Positions 1 to 6,508 of a DNA stretch of 10,370 nucleotides are shown in pieces; positions within the stretch are counted from its first letter, which is position 1; each line of letters begins with the position of its first letter. This DNA comes from Omnitrophica WOR_2 bacterium RIFCSPHIGHO2_02_FULL_52_10 (GTDB taxonomy: Bacteria > Omnitrophota > Gorgyraeia > Zapsychrales > Zapsychraceae). The notes beneath the pieces were generated by a model. The model saw only the letters and a program-made list of their open reading frames with translations, did no database searches and had not been told where the DNA came from. The translations under genes and the position numbers were made by a program. Location of the stretch: the NCBI GenBank assembly GCA_001805655.1, contig MHGR01000016.1, forward strand, positions 1 to 10,370. The letters run 5' to 3'.

Positions 1-20
1 CACAAGCGGCGGGGCTTGTG
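1..20. repeat. Short perfect hairpin at the window edge
   Basis: CACAAGC (1-7) and GCTTGTG (14-20) are exact reverse complements around a 6-nt loop GGCGGG. The element may continue to the left of the window. It is followed by a GGTTCGACTCC stretch that resembles a tRNA T-loop but does not fold well as one. Function is unknown. Confidence 0.5.
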
Positions 21-35
21 GTTCGACTCCCTTTC

Positions 36-78
36 GTACCAGCTTTCCTCAATATCATTTTTAGAGGAAGCTGGTTAC
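36..78 (+). repeat. Dispersed imperfect palindrome, copy A
   Basis: This is a 43-nt hairpin. The left arm is GTA-CCAGC-TTTCCT and the right arm is GAGGAA-GCTGG-TTAC, around an AT-rich loop. The CCAGC/GCTGG segment pairs perfectly. Each flanking box has one extra T (TTTCCT against AGGAA, and TTAC against GTA), giving one bulge on each arm. The pairing can extend one base further, C35 with G79. The same boxes occur in copies B (79-120, inverted) and C (10332-10370) with a different but again self-complementary core. This points to a structured repeat family and not a single terminator. Confidence 0.75.
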
Positions 79-120
79 GTAACTGGTTTCCTCTAAATTT
101 AAATTAAGGAAAACCAGTAC
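79..120 (-). repeat. Dispersed imperfect palindrome, copy B (inverted)
   Basis: Read on the minus strand this 42-nt element is GTA-CTGGT-TTTCCT, an AT-rich loop, then GAGGAA-ACCAG-TTAC, so it has the same boxes and the same two extra T residues as copy A. Its variable segment is CTGGT/ACCAG, again perfectly paired. It abuts copy A tail to tail, and the junction forms the 8-bp palindrome TTACGTAA (75-82). Joined inverted units of this kind are typical of REP/BIME-style mosaics, but the sequence does not match a REP consensus known to me. Confidence 0.75.
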
Positions 121-122
121 GG

Positions 123-176
123 TCGCTCACCATCCTGAGCGAGGCCAGCTTCGCTGGCCGAGTCGAAGGGCTCAGG
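123..176. repeat. CTGAGCG/GTCGAAG palindromic unit 1
   Basis: CTGAGCG (135-141) and GTCGAAG (162-168) flank a core with the hairpin GGCCAGC (143-149) / GCTGGCC (153-159). An outer stem CCTGAGC (134-140) / GCTCAGG (170-176) can enclose it. The same TGAGCGA bases (136-142) can instead pair with TCGCTCA (123-129) across a 6-nt loop, so two exclusive folds are possible. The two 7-mers recur in the same order around a different core in unit 2. Similar CTGAGCGAAGTCGAAG-type repeats are, from memory, common in environmental genomes; I cannot check this here. Confidence 0.65.
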
Positions 177-177
177 G

Positions 178-243
178 TTGACTCTGAGCGGCTCCCTTAT
201 CCCCGCTCTCAAGAGCGGGGCTTGGGCGCCGTCGAAGAGTCAA
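178..243. repeat. CTGAGCG/GTCGAAG palindromic unit 2, three-tier hairpin
   Basis: A 66-nt imperfect palindrome with three stacked stems. The outer stem is TTGACTCT (178-185) / AGAGTCAA (236-243), 8 bp. The middle stem is GGCTCCC (190-196) / GGGCGCC (224-230), with one mismatch. The inner stem is CCCCGCTC (201-208) / GAGCGGGG (213-220), closed by a TCAA loop. CTGAGCG (184-190) and GTCGAAG (231-237) repeat the boxes of unit 1. It lies 34-99 nt past the pfkA stop codon, so it would form at the operon mRNA 3' end. No U-tract follows it on either strand, so a protective 3' structure or mobile repeat is as likely as a terminator. Confidence 0.65.
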
Positions 244-276
244 AATTTCAGTTATTTTAACATAAATCCTTGCAAA

Positions 277-1242
277 TCAACGCAATATCTTTATCAGCCT
301 TAAATATTCGTCCACATGCTTATTTTCCCTCTTGCAGGCATTCGGCAGGTCTACGACATTGATTTCATTCTCTAAAACCCCCACGGCTTTCCCGGATACG
401 CCTTCGACCAGCAAATCCACGGCCTTTGCCCCCAGCCGTGTCGCCAGTATCCGGTCCGCCCCTACCGGGACGCCCCCGCGCTGGATATGTCCCAGGACCA
501 CAAACCTGGTTTCAAGCCCAGTCATGGCATGAATCTTTGCGGCGACCTCCGGGGCCTTGGCCGCCCCCTCGGCCGCGACAATCATCCAGCTGATTTTTCC
601 CTTTTGATTGCCTTCCACGATATTCCGGCAAAGCACCTCATAATCAAATTTTCGCTCAGGGATAAGGACGTCTTCGGCCCCGGCCCCCACCGCCACTTCC
701 AGGGCGATATAGCCGGACCTGTTGCCCATCACTTCAATGACAAAAATCCGCTCCATGCTGTGGGCGGTATCCCGGATTTTATCAATGGCATCCAGCGCGG
801 TATTGACCGCCGTTTGGCAGCCGATCGTCTGATCGGTGCCGTAAAGGTCGTTGTCGATCGTCCCGGGCAGACAAATAACGGGGATATGATATTTCTCATA
901 CAGGTCCTGGGCCCCGCGGTAAGACCCGTCTCCCCCGATGACAATCAGCCCGTCTATGCCAAACTTCTTGATGGCAGCCGCGGCCGCCTTCTGGCCGTCT
1001 TCCGTCTTGAATGCCTCGGATCTCGCGGTCTTTAATATCGTCCCGCCGCGGTTGATGATATTGGAAACGGAGCGGTGCCCCAGCGAGATAACATCCCCGT
1101 CTATCAAGCCTTGAAAACCCCTGATGACCCCGGCCGCCTCAACCCCGCGGGATAGCCCGCATCGGACGATGCTGCGGATGGCCGCGTTCATCCCCGGGCC
1201 GTCCCCGCCGGAAGTCAATACCCCTATTTTCTTAAAGCTCAT
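277..1242 (-). CDS. pfkA: ATP-dependent 6-phosphofructokinase
   Basis: Phosphorylates fructose 6-phosphate to fructose 1,6-bisphosphate in the cytoplasm, the committing step of glycolysis. The 321-residue length matches the short bacterial PfkA class. Visible motifs: the N-terminal nucleotide loop TSGGDGPGMNAAIR (10-23), IGGDGS (102-107), LPGTIDND (125-132) with the catalytic Asp130, and LGHIQRGG (250-257). Gly106 in GGDGS and Gly127 in PGTIDND are the residues expected for ATP use; PPi-dependent enzymes usually have Asp and Lys there. One oddity is MGNRSG (172-177), where family members usually have MGR: the arginine that contacts the substrate phosphate is Asn174, with Arg175 next to it. 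Arg23, Arg27, Arg165 and Glu190 align with allosteric-site residues of the E. coli enzyme. The ATG lies one base past the stop of the upstream gene, with GGGGA before it, so translation is probably coupled. It is the last gene before the repeat-rich region. Confidence 0.95.
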   Translation of the reverse strand: MSFKKIGVLTSGGDGPGMNAAIRSIVRCGLSRGVEAAGVIRGFQGLIDGDVISLGHRSVSNIINRGGTILKTARSEAFKTEDGQKAAAAAIKKFGIDGLIVIGGDGSYRGAQDLYEKYHIPVICLPGTIDNDLYGTDQTIGCQTAVNTALDAIDKIRDTAHSMERIFVIEVMGNRSGYIALEVAVGAGAEDVLIPERKFDYEVLCRNIVEGNQKGKISWMIVAAEGAAKAPEVAAKIHAMTGLETRFVVLGHIQRGGVPVGADRILATRLGAKAVDLLVEGVSGKAVGVLENEINVVDLPNACKRENKHVDEYLRLIKILR

Positions 1243-1243
1243 T

Positions 1244-2959
1244 TTAAATCCCCGGAATATTGAAGTCGCGCGGGTGCTCCACGCTGAATGAATAGAGAAT
1301 TTCCTGTTTCTCCTTCGGATTCAATGTGAATTCCCACCGCCAAATCCCCTGGCGGTCCTTCCAATCTTTATCTTTCGGGTTCGGCTTCACATCCATTACC
1401 TTGACCTTGATTTGCTCGTTCTGCGCAACCGGCATCGCCTCAAACACGTTGACTTTAACGGCGTCCGCCTTGTAATTCTCCACCGTCAGTTTATATTCGA
1501 AGGTCGTCTTGCGGTTGGGAGACTTGATCCCGCCCAATAAAATATCATCGACTTTGCGGGATATCTGCTCCCTTTTCACTTTTACGTTTTCATCAATTCC
1601 CAGATAAAGCTGGAACTCCTCTCCCGGCCCGATGTTGTCAATGCCGGATTTGCCGACATAGTCCCCCTCCAGAAACAGATTCACCTCGCCGGCCAACAGC
1701 TGCAGATCCGGGGCATTGACCACTTTGCTGCCCAAAAACGCTGACGGGATTGCCATCGGAAAAGTGGAGTACTCAAAATCCGCCTTTAACGCCTGGGAAC
1801 TGACTGGATATTTATTTTCCGTGCCGTCGGACTTGACCGTGGCCGGACGGGCGATGTTATAAACAACCGACACTCCTTTTTGCTCCACCTGCGAGTAGGC
1901 CAGCTGCGCCTCTTCTTCCATCGCGGCCGGGGCGTCGGCACTTCTTCGGACGGCATAATTAGTAGTCAGATAATAAGGCTCATAGGAGCTTTCCTGCATG
2001 CCTCCCTTATCGCGCATGCGCGCCGCCCGTTGAGCCGGCATGGGCGGCTGGTAGGGCTGCAAGATCCACGGCATGACGTCCGGCATCCGGCCGCTTACGA
2101 TCGGCCGCGCGGTCGACAAGGTCAGCTGCACGTCTTCCCAGTCTTCGCCGGTGGTTTGCTTGATCGCGCCGAACGCCGTCAACTCGACTTCCTTTTTATT
2201 GAAATCGGCTCGCGCATCGTAAAGGGAGCGCCAGGTAGCCCCATAAACCAGATACGAAACCTCCAGCGTGAATTTCCCGGCCTTGGCGCACTCCAGGTCA
2301 ACGACGAGCTGGCGCTGCTGCTGGCTGCCGGAACTGCGCAATTCATTCAGTTTGAGTTGGGCAACTTGCTGTTCTCTCTGTAAATCGCGCATCCGAACAC
2401 GGCCGGCCTCTTTTTTAGATTCAACGTCCGCATAATGACTTGATAAAAAACCTCTTACCCCCTCCAGGTTTTCCACCGAGGGCATGGACGTCACCAAGTC
2501 TTTCGGGATTTGCTGACCTGAAAATAATTTTATAGAGTCTAGATATTCCGTTTCCTTTCGTAGTATCTCCAAGCTTTGGCTTTCCTTTTGCAACTCATCG
2601 GACAACCGCTCAATCTGCTCCTCCAGGTCCTGCACGCGCTGATCGGCGGTCTCTTTGGTATGTTCCCGTTTTAAATAGGCCCCGAAGATTTTCACGGCGG
2701 CCGCGCCCCGCCCCGTGACCGTCAGCGAATTTTCATCCAGATGAGGAATGATTTGGTCGAGGATGACGCTGTGCTCGCCGGGCGACAGGTTGACCTCGGC
2801 CTGGCGCGTGACACGCGCCGATCCGGGATAAACGGTTACGTGTGAAATTTTTGATGGTGCCGTCAGATTTTCGGCACCGCCGGCCGAAGCCTTGACTAAG
2901 AAACACAGGCACACCAGAACTATGCTTCCGGCCATTTGAACTGTTGGGAATGAGCGCAT
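1244..2959 (-). CDS. Exported DUF4140/DUF4139 protein (mucoidy-inhibitor MuiA-like)
   Basis: A secreted or periplasmic protein of unknown biochemical role, about 571 residues. A signal peptide is clear: a basic/polar start, a hydrophobic run SIVLVCLCFLV, then ASA as a likely cleavage site near residue 27. Next comes a DUF4140-like N-domain (ISHVTVYPGSARVTRQAEV), a charged heptad-rich stretch around residues 105-145 likely to form a coiled coil, and a large DUF4139 beta-rich domain ending in YSFSVEHPRDFNIPG, typical of the family C-terminus. A Met/Ala/Pro-rich low-complexity stretch lies mid-protein (MPDVMPWILQPYQPPMPAQ). I prefer the ATG at 2959, because AAGGA sits 8 nt before it but only 2 nt before the alternative ATG at 2965 (two residues longer). 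It is separated from ahcY by a hairpin and is directly coupled to pfkA. The MuiA name comes from family annotation; no function can be read from the sequence. Confidence 0.85.
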   Translation of the reverse strand: MRSFPTVQMAGSIVLVCLCFLVKASAGGAENLTAPSKISHVTVYPGSARVTRQAEVNLSPGEHSVILDQIIPHLDENSLTVTGRGAAAVKIFGAYLKREHTKETADQRVQDLEEQIERLSDELQKESQSLEILRKETEYLDSIKLFSGQQIPKDLVTSMPSVENLEGVRGFLSSHYADVESKKEAGRVRMRDLQREQQVAQLKLNELRSSGSQQQRQLVVDLECAKAGKFTLEVSYLVYGATWRSLYDARADFNKKEVELTAFGAIKQTTGEDWEDVQLTLSTARPIVSGRMPDVMPWILQPYQPPMPAQRAARMRDKGGMQESSYEPYYLTTNYAVRRSADAPAAMEEEAQLAYSQVEQKGVSVVYNIARPATVKSDGTENKYPVSSQALKADFEYSTFPMAIPSAFLGSKVVNAPDLQLLAGEVNLFLEGDYVGKSGIDNIGPGEEFQLYLGIDENVKVKREQISRKVDDILLGGIKSPNRKTTFEYKLTVENYKADAVKVNVFEAMPVAQNEQIKVKVMDVKPNPKDKDWKDRQGIWRWEFTLNPKEKQEILYSFSVEHPRDFNIPGI

Positions 2960-2965
2960 GGTCAT

Positions 2966-2978
2966 TTTCCTTTTTTAT
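2966..2978 (-). promoter_or_regulatory. Ribosome binding site deciding the DUF4139 start
   Basis: On the minus strand AAAAAAGGAAA precedes two close ATG codons (2965 and 2959). The AAGGA core is 2 nt from the first and 8 nt from the second, which favours the second. Confidence 0.5.
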
Positions 2979-3000
2979 CGGGTTGTTGTCTCTAAAACTA

Positions 3001-3050
3001 AAAGCACGGATGCTCACCGTTCCCTCGGGTCAGATGAAAATCCGTGCTTT
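3001..3050 (-). terminator. Hairpin between ahcY and the DUF4139 gene; probable terminator or leader structure
   Basis: AAAGCACGGAT (3001-3011) and ATCCGTGCTTT (3040-3050) are perfect 11-bp complements. On the minus strand the second arm runs into TTTTAGTTTTAG, a loose U-rich tail, consistent with termination after ahcY. The 28-nt loop is long for a plain terminator. It can form a smaller inner ACC/GGT stem and contains GAGGGAACGGTGA, which could mean a structured leader for the downstream gene. It starts 22 nt past the ahcY stop and ends 42 nt before the next ATG. It is the only gap over 60 nt within the gene cluster. Confidence 0.55.
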
Positions 3051-3071
3051 CGAAAAAACTACCTTTAACTA

Positions 3072-4487
3072 TTAATATCGATAATGCTCAGGCTTGTACG
3101 GACCTTCTATCGGAACGCCGATATAGGCGGCTTGCTCGGGCGTCAGCTTGGTCAGCTTGGCGCCGACATTCCCAAGGTGCAGGCGCGCGACTTCCTCATC
3201 CAGCTTTTTGGGCAGGCGGTAAACTCCTGTTTCATAACCGCCCTTCCAAAGCTCCATCTGGGCCAGGATTTGGTTCGTGAAGGAGTTGCTCATGACAAAC
3301 GACGGATGCCCTGTCGCGCATCCCAGGTTGACCAACCGCCCTTCGGCCAGAAGTATGATCGAGCGGCCGTCCGGAAAATAATACTGATCCACCTGAGGCT
3401 TGATGTTGACCTTCTTGATTCCAGGCCATTTTTCCAGCTGCGCCACCTGGATTTCATTGTCGAAATGGCCGATATTGCACACAATCGTCTTGTCCTTCAT
3501 CTTCGACAGATGCGCGGCCGTGATGACATTGCTGTTGCCGGTCGCGGTCACATAAATATTTCCTTCGGGCAGCGTGTCTTCCACCGTCTTGACCTCGTAG
3601 CCCTCCATCGCGGCCTGCAGCGCGCAGATGGGGTCAATCTCCGTGACAATGACCCTGGCCCCGTAGCTTTTCATCGAATGGGCGCAGCCCTTGCCGACAT
3701 CGCCGTAGCCGCAGATCACAACCACCTTTCCGGCCACCATGATATCGGTCGCCCGCTTGATGCCGTCCGCCAATGACTCGCGGCAGCCGTAAAGATTGTC
3801 GAACTTGGATTTCGTGACGGAATCATTGACGTTAAAGGCCGGGAACAGGAGCTTATGTTCCTCCATCATCTGATACAAGCGGTGAACGCCGGTCGTTGTT
3901 TCCTCAGACACGCCCTTGATCGCGGGCACCATGGTGTGCCACTTTCGGGGGTCGTCTTTAAGGATGCCCTTTAAGCAGGCTAAAAGCTGGCGCTCATCCT
4001 CCGCTTGCGTGGCGACATCCAGCACGGCCGGGTCCTCCTCCGCTTCAAACCCTTTGTGAATCATCAGCGTGGCATCCCCGCCGTCATCGACGATCAATGT
4101 CGGGCCATTTCCATCCGGGAACGACAGGGCCTGGGCGGTGCACCACCAATAGTCCTTCAGGGTTTCCCCTTTCCAGGCGAACACCGGAACGCCGAGGTCC
4201 GCTACCGCCGCCGCCGCGTGATCCTGGGTCGAAAAGATATTGCAGCTGGCCCAGCGCACATCGGCGCCTAACGCCCTGAGCGTCTTGATCAGGACGGCCG
4301 TCTGGATGGTCATGTGCAGGGAGCCCGTGATGCGCGCGCCGGTAAGGGGTTTTTGCCCCTTATATTTATTCTGCAATGCCATTAAACCCGGCATCTCCGC
4401 CTCGGCTAATTCAATTTCCTTATGACCCCAATCAGCCAGCGCGATATCCTTCACTTTATAATCCCGTGTCAAAATGGTATTCGCCAT
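3072..4487 (-). CDS. ahcY: Adenosylhomocysteinase (S-adenosyl-L-homocysteine hydrolase)
   Basis: Cytosolic NAD-dependent enzyme that splits SAH into adenosine and homocysteine, relieving product inhibition of methyltransferases and feeding methionine renewal. Its 471 residues match the longer bacterial form, which has an extra segment of about 40 residues, here roughly 145-185 ([15 protein letters not shown] onward). Motifs: GSLHMT with His58, the substrate-binding [13 protein letters not shown] (219-231), the Rossmann loop GYGDVGKG (260-267), and the C-terminal KPEHYRY tail, whose Lys and Tyr reach the neighbouring subunit's NAD. I chose the ATG at 4487 because GAGGAG precedes it directly. 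A longer reading from a TTG at 4544 would add 19 Lys/Ser-rich residues with no family match and would overlap metK. metK lies 49 nt upstream, so SAM synthesis and SAH removal are co-transcribed. Confidence 0.96.
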   Translation of the reverse strand: MANTILTRDYKVKDIALADWGHKEIELAEAEMPGLMALQNKYKGQKPLTGARITGSLHMTIQTAVLIKTLRALGADVRWASCNIFSTQDHAAAAVADLGVPVFAWKGETLKDYWWCTAQALSFPDGNGPTLIVDDGGDATLMIHKGFEAEEDPAVLDVATQAEDERQLLACLKGILKDDPRKWHTMVPAIKGVSEETTTGVHRLYQMMEEHKLLFPAFNVNDSVTKSKFDNLYGCRESLADGIKRATDIMVAGKVVVICGYGDVGKGCAHSMKSYGARVIVTEIDPICALQAAMEGYEVKTVEDTLPEGNIYVTATGNSNVITAAHLSKMKDKTIVCNIGHFDNEIQVAQLEKWPGIKKVNIKPQVDQYYFPDGRSIILLAEGRLVNLGCATGHPSFVMSNSFTNQILAQMELWKGGYETGVYRLPKKLDEEVARLHLGNVGAKLTKLTPEQAAYIGVPIEGPYKPEHYRY

Positions 4488-4488
4488 A

Positions 4489-4497
4489 CTCTCCTCG
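4489..4497 (-). promoter_or_regulatory. ahcY: Ribosome binding site deciding the ahcY start
   Basis: Minus-strand GAGGAG (4491-4496) lies just before the ATG at 4487, leaving 3-5 nt depending on the base-pairing register. No comparable site precedes the longer TTG start, so the internal Met of MANTIL is taken as residue 1. Confidence 0.7.
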
Positions 4498-4536
4498 TTC
4501 CTGGATTTCGGTTTGCTTGATTTTTTAGGCATGATT

Positions 4537-5709
4537 TTAGGCAACCGCTGCCGCGGCTAAGCCTTCCCGGGCCAATATGTCCGCCTTTTGGATTTTCTCC
4601 CAGGAAAACTCCTCGCGCCCGAAATGGCCGTAGGCCGCTGTGTTCTGGTAGATCGGCCTGCGCAGGTCCAGCGCAGTAATGATTCCCCGTGGGGTCAGGT
4701 CAAAATGCTTGCGCACAAGGTCGACCAGTTTCTGTTCCGTTACTTTACCGGTCCCGAAAGTATCGACCATAACACTGACTGGTTCGGCTTTGCCGATGGC
4801 ATACCCGAACTGTATCCAGCACTTCTCGGCGAGTTTGGCGGCTACGATGTTTTTCGCCACGTAGCGGGCCATGTAGGTCGCGGAACGGTCGACCTTGGTC
4901 GGATCCTTGCCGGAGAACGCGCCGCCGCCGTGCGAAACAACGCCGCCGTAGGTATCAACGATGATCTTGCGTCCGGTCATGCCCGTATCGGACTGGGGCC
5001 CGCCGACAACGAATTTACCCGTTTCATTGACGTAATATTTGGTGTTTTTATCCGTCAAATGGCCTACCACCGGATCGGCAATGACCTTGATGATTTCCCG
5101 TTTCGCCTCTTCCGTGATCCGGTCGCCTTTCGCGTTTAATATCTTCTCTGTATGTTGGCAGGCCAGGACGACCGTATCCACGCGCTGAGGCACGTCATCC
5201 AGGTATTCCACGGTGACCTGGCTCTTGCAGTCGGGTCCCAGATAGTCCAGCACTTTGGACTTGCGGACTTCCTCAATCCGCCGCACCAGCTTGTGGGCCA
5301 GCATGATCGGTAATGGCATTAATTCCGGCGTCTCCTCGCAGGCATAGCCGATCATGATGCCCTGGTCACCGGCCCCTCCCGCATCAACGCCCTGGGAGAT
5401 ATCCGGCGACTGGCCGACAATGGCATTGAGAATCGAGCACGTCGAAGCGCTGAACCCGTACTTATGGTCGGTGTAGCCTATGTCCGTCAAGAGATTGCGG
5501 ACCAGGCTCTGAACGTTCACAAAAGTTTTTGTCGTGATCTCCCCGCCTACAATCACCAGACCGGTGGTGATAAAGGTTTCACAAGCGACACGGCCCATGG
5601 GGTCGTCTTTCAATACCTGGTCCAACACGGCATCGGAAATCTGATCGCACACCTTGTCCGGATGCCCCTTGCCGACCGATTCCGATGTAATGAAATATTT
5701 TCCTTTCAC
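4537..5709 (-). CDS. metK: S-adenosylmethionine synthase (methionine adenosyltransferase)
   Basis: Makes S-adenosylmethionine from ATP and methionine in the cytoplasm. The 390-residue length and three-domain pattern are typical of bacterial MetK. Motifs: [13 protein letters not shown] (15-27) with the catalytic His16 and Mg-binding Asp18, the hexapeptide-type signature [12 protein letters not shown] (112-123), and the phosphate-binding loop [17 protein letters not shown] (261-277). The start is GTG at 5709, supported by AAGGAGG six bases upstream. Only 56 nt separate it from the nucleotidyltransferase gene. That is too short for a full SAM riboswitch, and none is seen. It is followed by ahcY, a common functional pairing. 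No missing residue or frameshift was noticed. Confidence 0.97.
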   Translation of the reverse strand: MKGKYFITSESVGKGHPDKVCDQISDAVLDQVLKDDPMGRVACETFITTGLVIVGGEITTKTFVNVQSLVRNLLTDIGYTDHKYGFSASTCSILNAIVGQSPDISQGVDAGGAGDQGIMIGYACEETPELMPLPIMLAHKLVRRIEEVRKSKVLDYLGPDCKSQVTVEYLDDVPQRVDTVVLACQHTEKILNAKGDRITEEAKREIIKVIADPVVGHLTDKNTKYYVNETGKFVVGGPQSDTGMTGRKIIVDTYGGVVSHGGGAFSGKDPTKVDRSATYMARYVAKNIVAAKLAEKCWIQFGYAIGKAEPVSVMVDTFGTGKVTEQKLVDLVRKHFDLTPRGIITALDLRRPIYQNTAAYGHFGREEFSWEKIQKADILAREGLAAAAVA

Positions 5710-5715
5710 GTGCAG

Positions 5716-5722
5716 CCTCCTT
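5716..5722 (-). promoter_or_regulatory. metK: Strong ribosome binding site for the GTG start of metK
   Basis: AAGGAGG on the minus strand is followed by CTGCAC and then GTG. This is the strongest Shine-Dalgarno site in the middle of the cluster. It supports the GTG start and suggests independent, strong translation of metK. Confidence 0.75.
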
Positions 5723-5765
5723 TTTGTCTTGCTCCATGCCCGCTGAGGGCGTTCTGAATTACGTC

Positions 5766-6503
5766 TTAATTAAAGTTTTTCTGTGCCTCGTGGTACGCTT
5801 CCACGCTCCCGATGTCGTACCATTTTCCAGTAAACTGAAAGCCGTACACATCCTTTTTCCGGCAGAGCCAGGAAATATAGTCCCCGGCCTTGTCGGCTTT
5901 GTTAGATTCTAGCAAATATTGGCCGATTAGACCAAGGGATTTTTCCGGCAGATGATAAAAGCACATCGCCACCAGCGACGATTTGGGCGCCTGAGGTTTC
6001 TCCTCAAAGGAAATGATCTTCCCGCCTTGGCCGAGCTCCACGACCCCGAATTTCGTCGCTTCCGCCCGGTCGTGAATGTCGTAAAGTCCTACCGTAACCG
6101 CTGGCGCCCGCCCGCGGGCAAAACGCACGTATTCTTCGATATTGAAGTCGAACAAATTATCACTGCCGATGACCAGCAGGTCGTCTTCAACCTTTGCGTG
6201 CTTAAGGACAAAGTCAATATCGCCGATCGATCCCAGGCGATCTTCAGGTGTCTTTGTCTTATCATTGATGATCGTGATGGGATGACGAAAAGACTTCTGC
6301 CCCTTTGCCCATCGGCCGAAGGCGGCATAAAATTTGTCATTGGTCACAAGGAGGACCTCATTTAAACCTGCAATGTTTTCGACGCGGTCAAAAATGTGGC
6401 CCAAAAGCGGTTTTTTATTGATTTCCAATAAAGCCTTGGGCGTATCCCGGACCAAGGCATAAAGCCGCGTTCCATATCCTGCCGCTAAAATCAGAGCTTT
6501 CAT
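5766..6503 (-). CDS. Sugar-phosphate nucleotidyltransferase (NTP_transferase family)
   Basis: A single-domain, 245-residue cytoplasmic enzyme of the glucose-1-phosphate thymidylyl/uridylyltransferase superfamily, expected to join an NTP and a sugar 1-phosphate (or a similar phosphate substrate). The signature [24 protein letters not shown] (5-28) with a following KP is complete. A metal-binding Asp lies in VIGSDN (111-116), where many relatives have GDN. FEEKP (166-170) is the late active-site motif, and [15 protein letters not shown] closes the fold. There is no C-terminal left-handed helix of hexapeptide repeats, so it is not GlmU. Specificity cannot be read from the sequence. It follows ptsI by 5 nt with no clear Shine-Dalgarno site, so it is probably translationally coupled. 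A role in envelope or glycan precursor supply is inferred. Confidence 0.85.
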   Translation of the reverse strand: MKALILAAGYGTRLYALVRDTPKALLEINKKPLLGHIFDRVENIAGLNEVLLVTNDKFYAAFGRWAKGQKSFRHPITIINDKTKTPEDRLGSIGDIDFVLKHAKVEDDLLVIGSDNLFDFNIEEYVRFARGRAPAVTVGLYDIHDRAEATKFGVVELGQGGKIISFEEKPQAPKSSLVAMCFYHLPEKSLGLIGQYLLESNKADKAGDYISWLCRKKDVYGFQFTGKWYDIGSVEAYHEAQKNFN

Positions 6504-6508
6504 GAGTT

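Larger units (their letters stand above)
1..276. other. Non-coding region packed with palindromes, downstream of pfkA
   Basis: No convincing gene is visible in these 276 bases. They hold at least five inverted repeats almost end to end: a 7-bp hairpin (1-20), two inverted copies of a dispersed hairpin (36-78 and 79-120), and two CTGAGCG/GTCGAAG units (about 123-176 and 178-243). About 33 AT-rich bases then lead to the pfkA stop codon. The region lies 3' of the operon, so the structures may protect or end the mRNA. None is followed by a clear run of U in the minus-strand transcript, so a standard intrinsic terminator is not demonstrated. The layout resembles mosaic intergenic repeat clusters in general design. 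Confidence 0.75.

Noticed and set aside
14..44. Possible 3' end of a tRNA or tmRNA (GGTTCGACTCC followed by TACCA)
   Set aside because: With TTCGACT as the T-loop the stem TGTGG/CCCTT has only two good pairs and one wobble, and the spacing to the CCA is two bases off. The ACCA bases also belong to the copy A hairpin. No matching acceptor 5' strand is within the window.
36..120. Integron attC sites
   Set aside because: The paired boxes, extra bases and variable loop are reminiscent of attC, but the required RYYYAAC and GTTRRRY core sites are missing and the bulges lie on opposite arms instead of one strand. No integrase or gene cassette is visible.
36..120. CRISPR array
   Set aside because: There are only two adjacent copies, in inverted orientation, with no spacer between them and differing repeat sequence. 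There are no cas genes.
487..1035. Plus-strand open frame of 182 residues opposite pfkA, and similar frames opposite the other genes
   Set aside because: They lie fully antisense to well-conserved enzymes, have no recognisable motif and show the composition expected of shadow frames in GC-rich third positions.
3014..3040. Cobalamin riboswitch suggested by GGGAACGGTGAGCATCC on the minus strand
   Set aside because: The rest of the conserved core and the B12 box are absent, and the whole element is only about 50 nt.
4488..4544. Longer ahcY reading frame starting at TTG 4544
   Set aside because: The extra 19 residues are Lys/Ser-rich and unlike the family, they would overlap metK, and the strong Shine-Dalgarno site lies directly before the ATG at 4487.
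5710..5765. SAM riboswitch upstream of metK
   Set aside because: Only 56 nt are available and no SAM-I, SAM-II or SMK-like core is visible; the small GCCC/GGGC inverted repeat is too weak.
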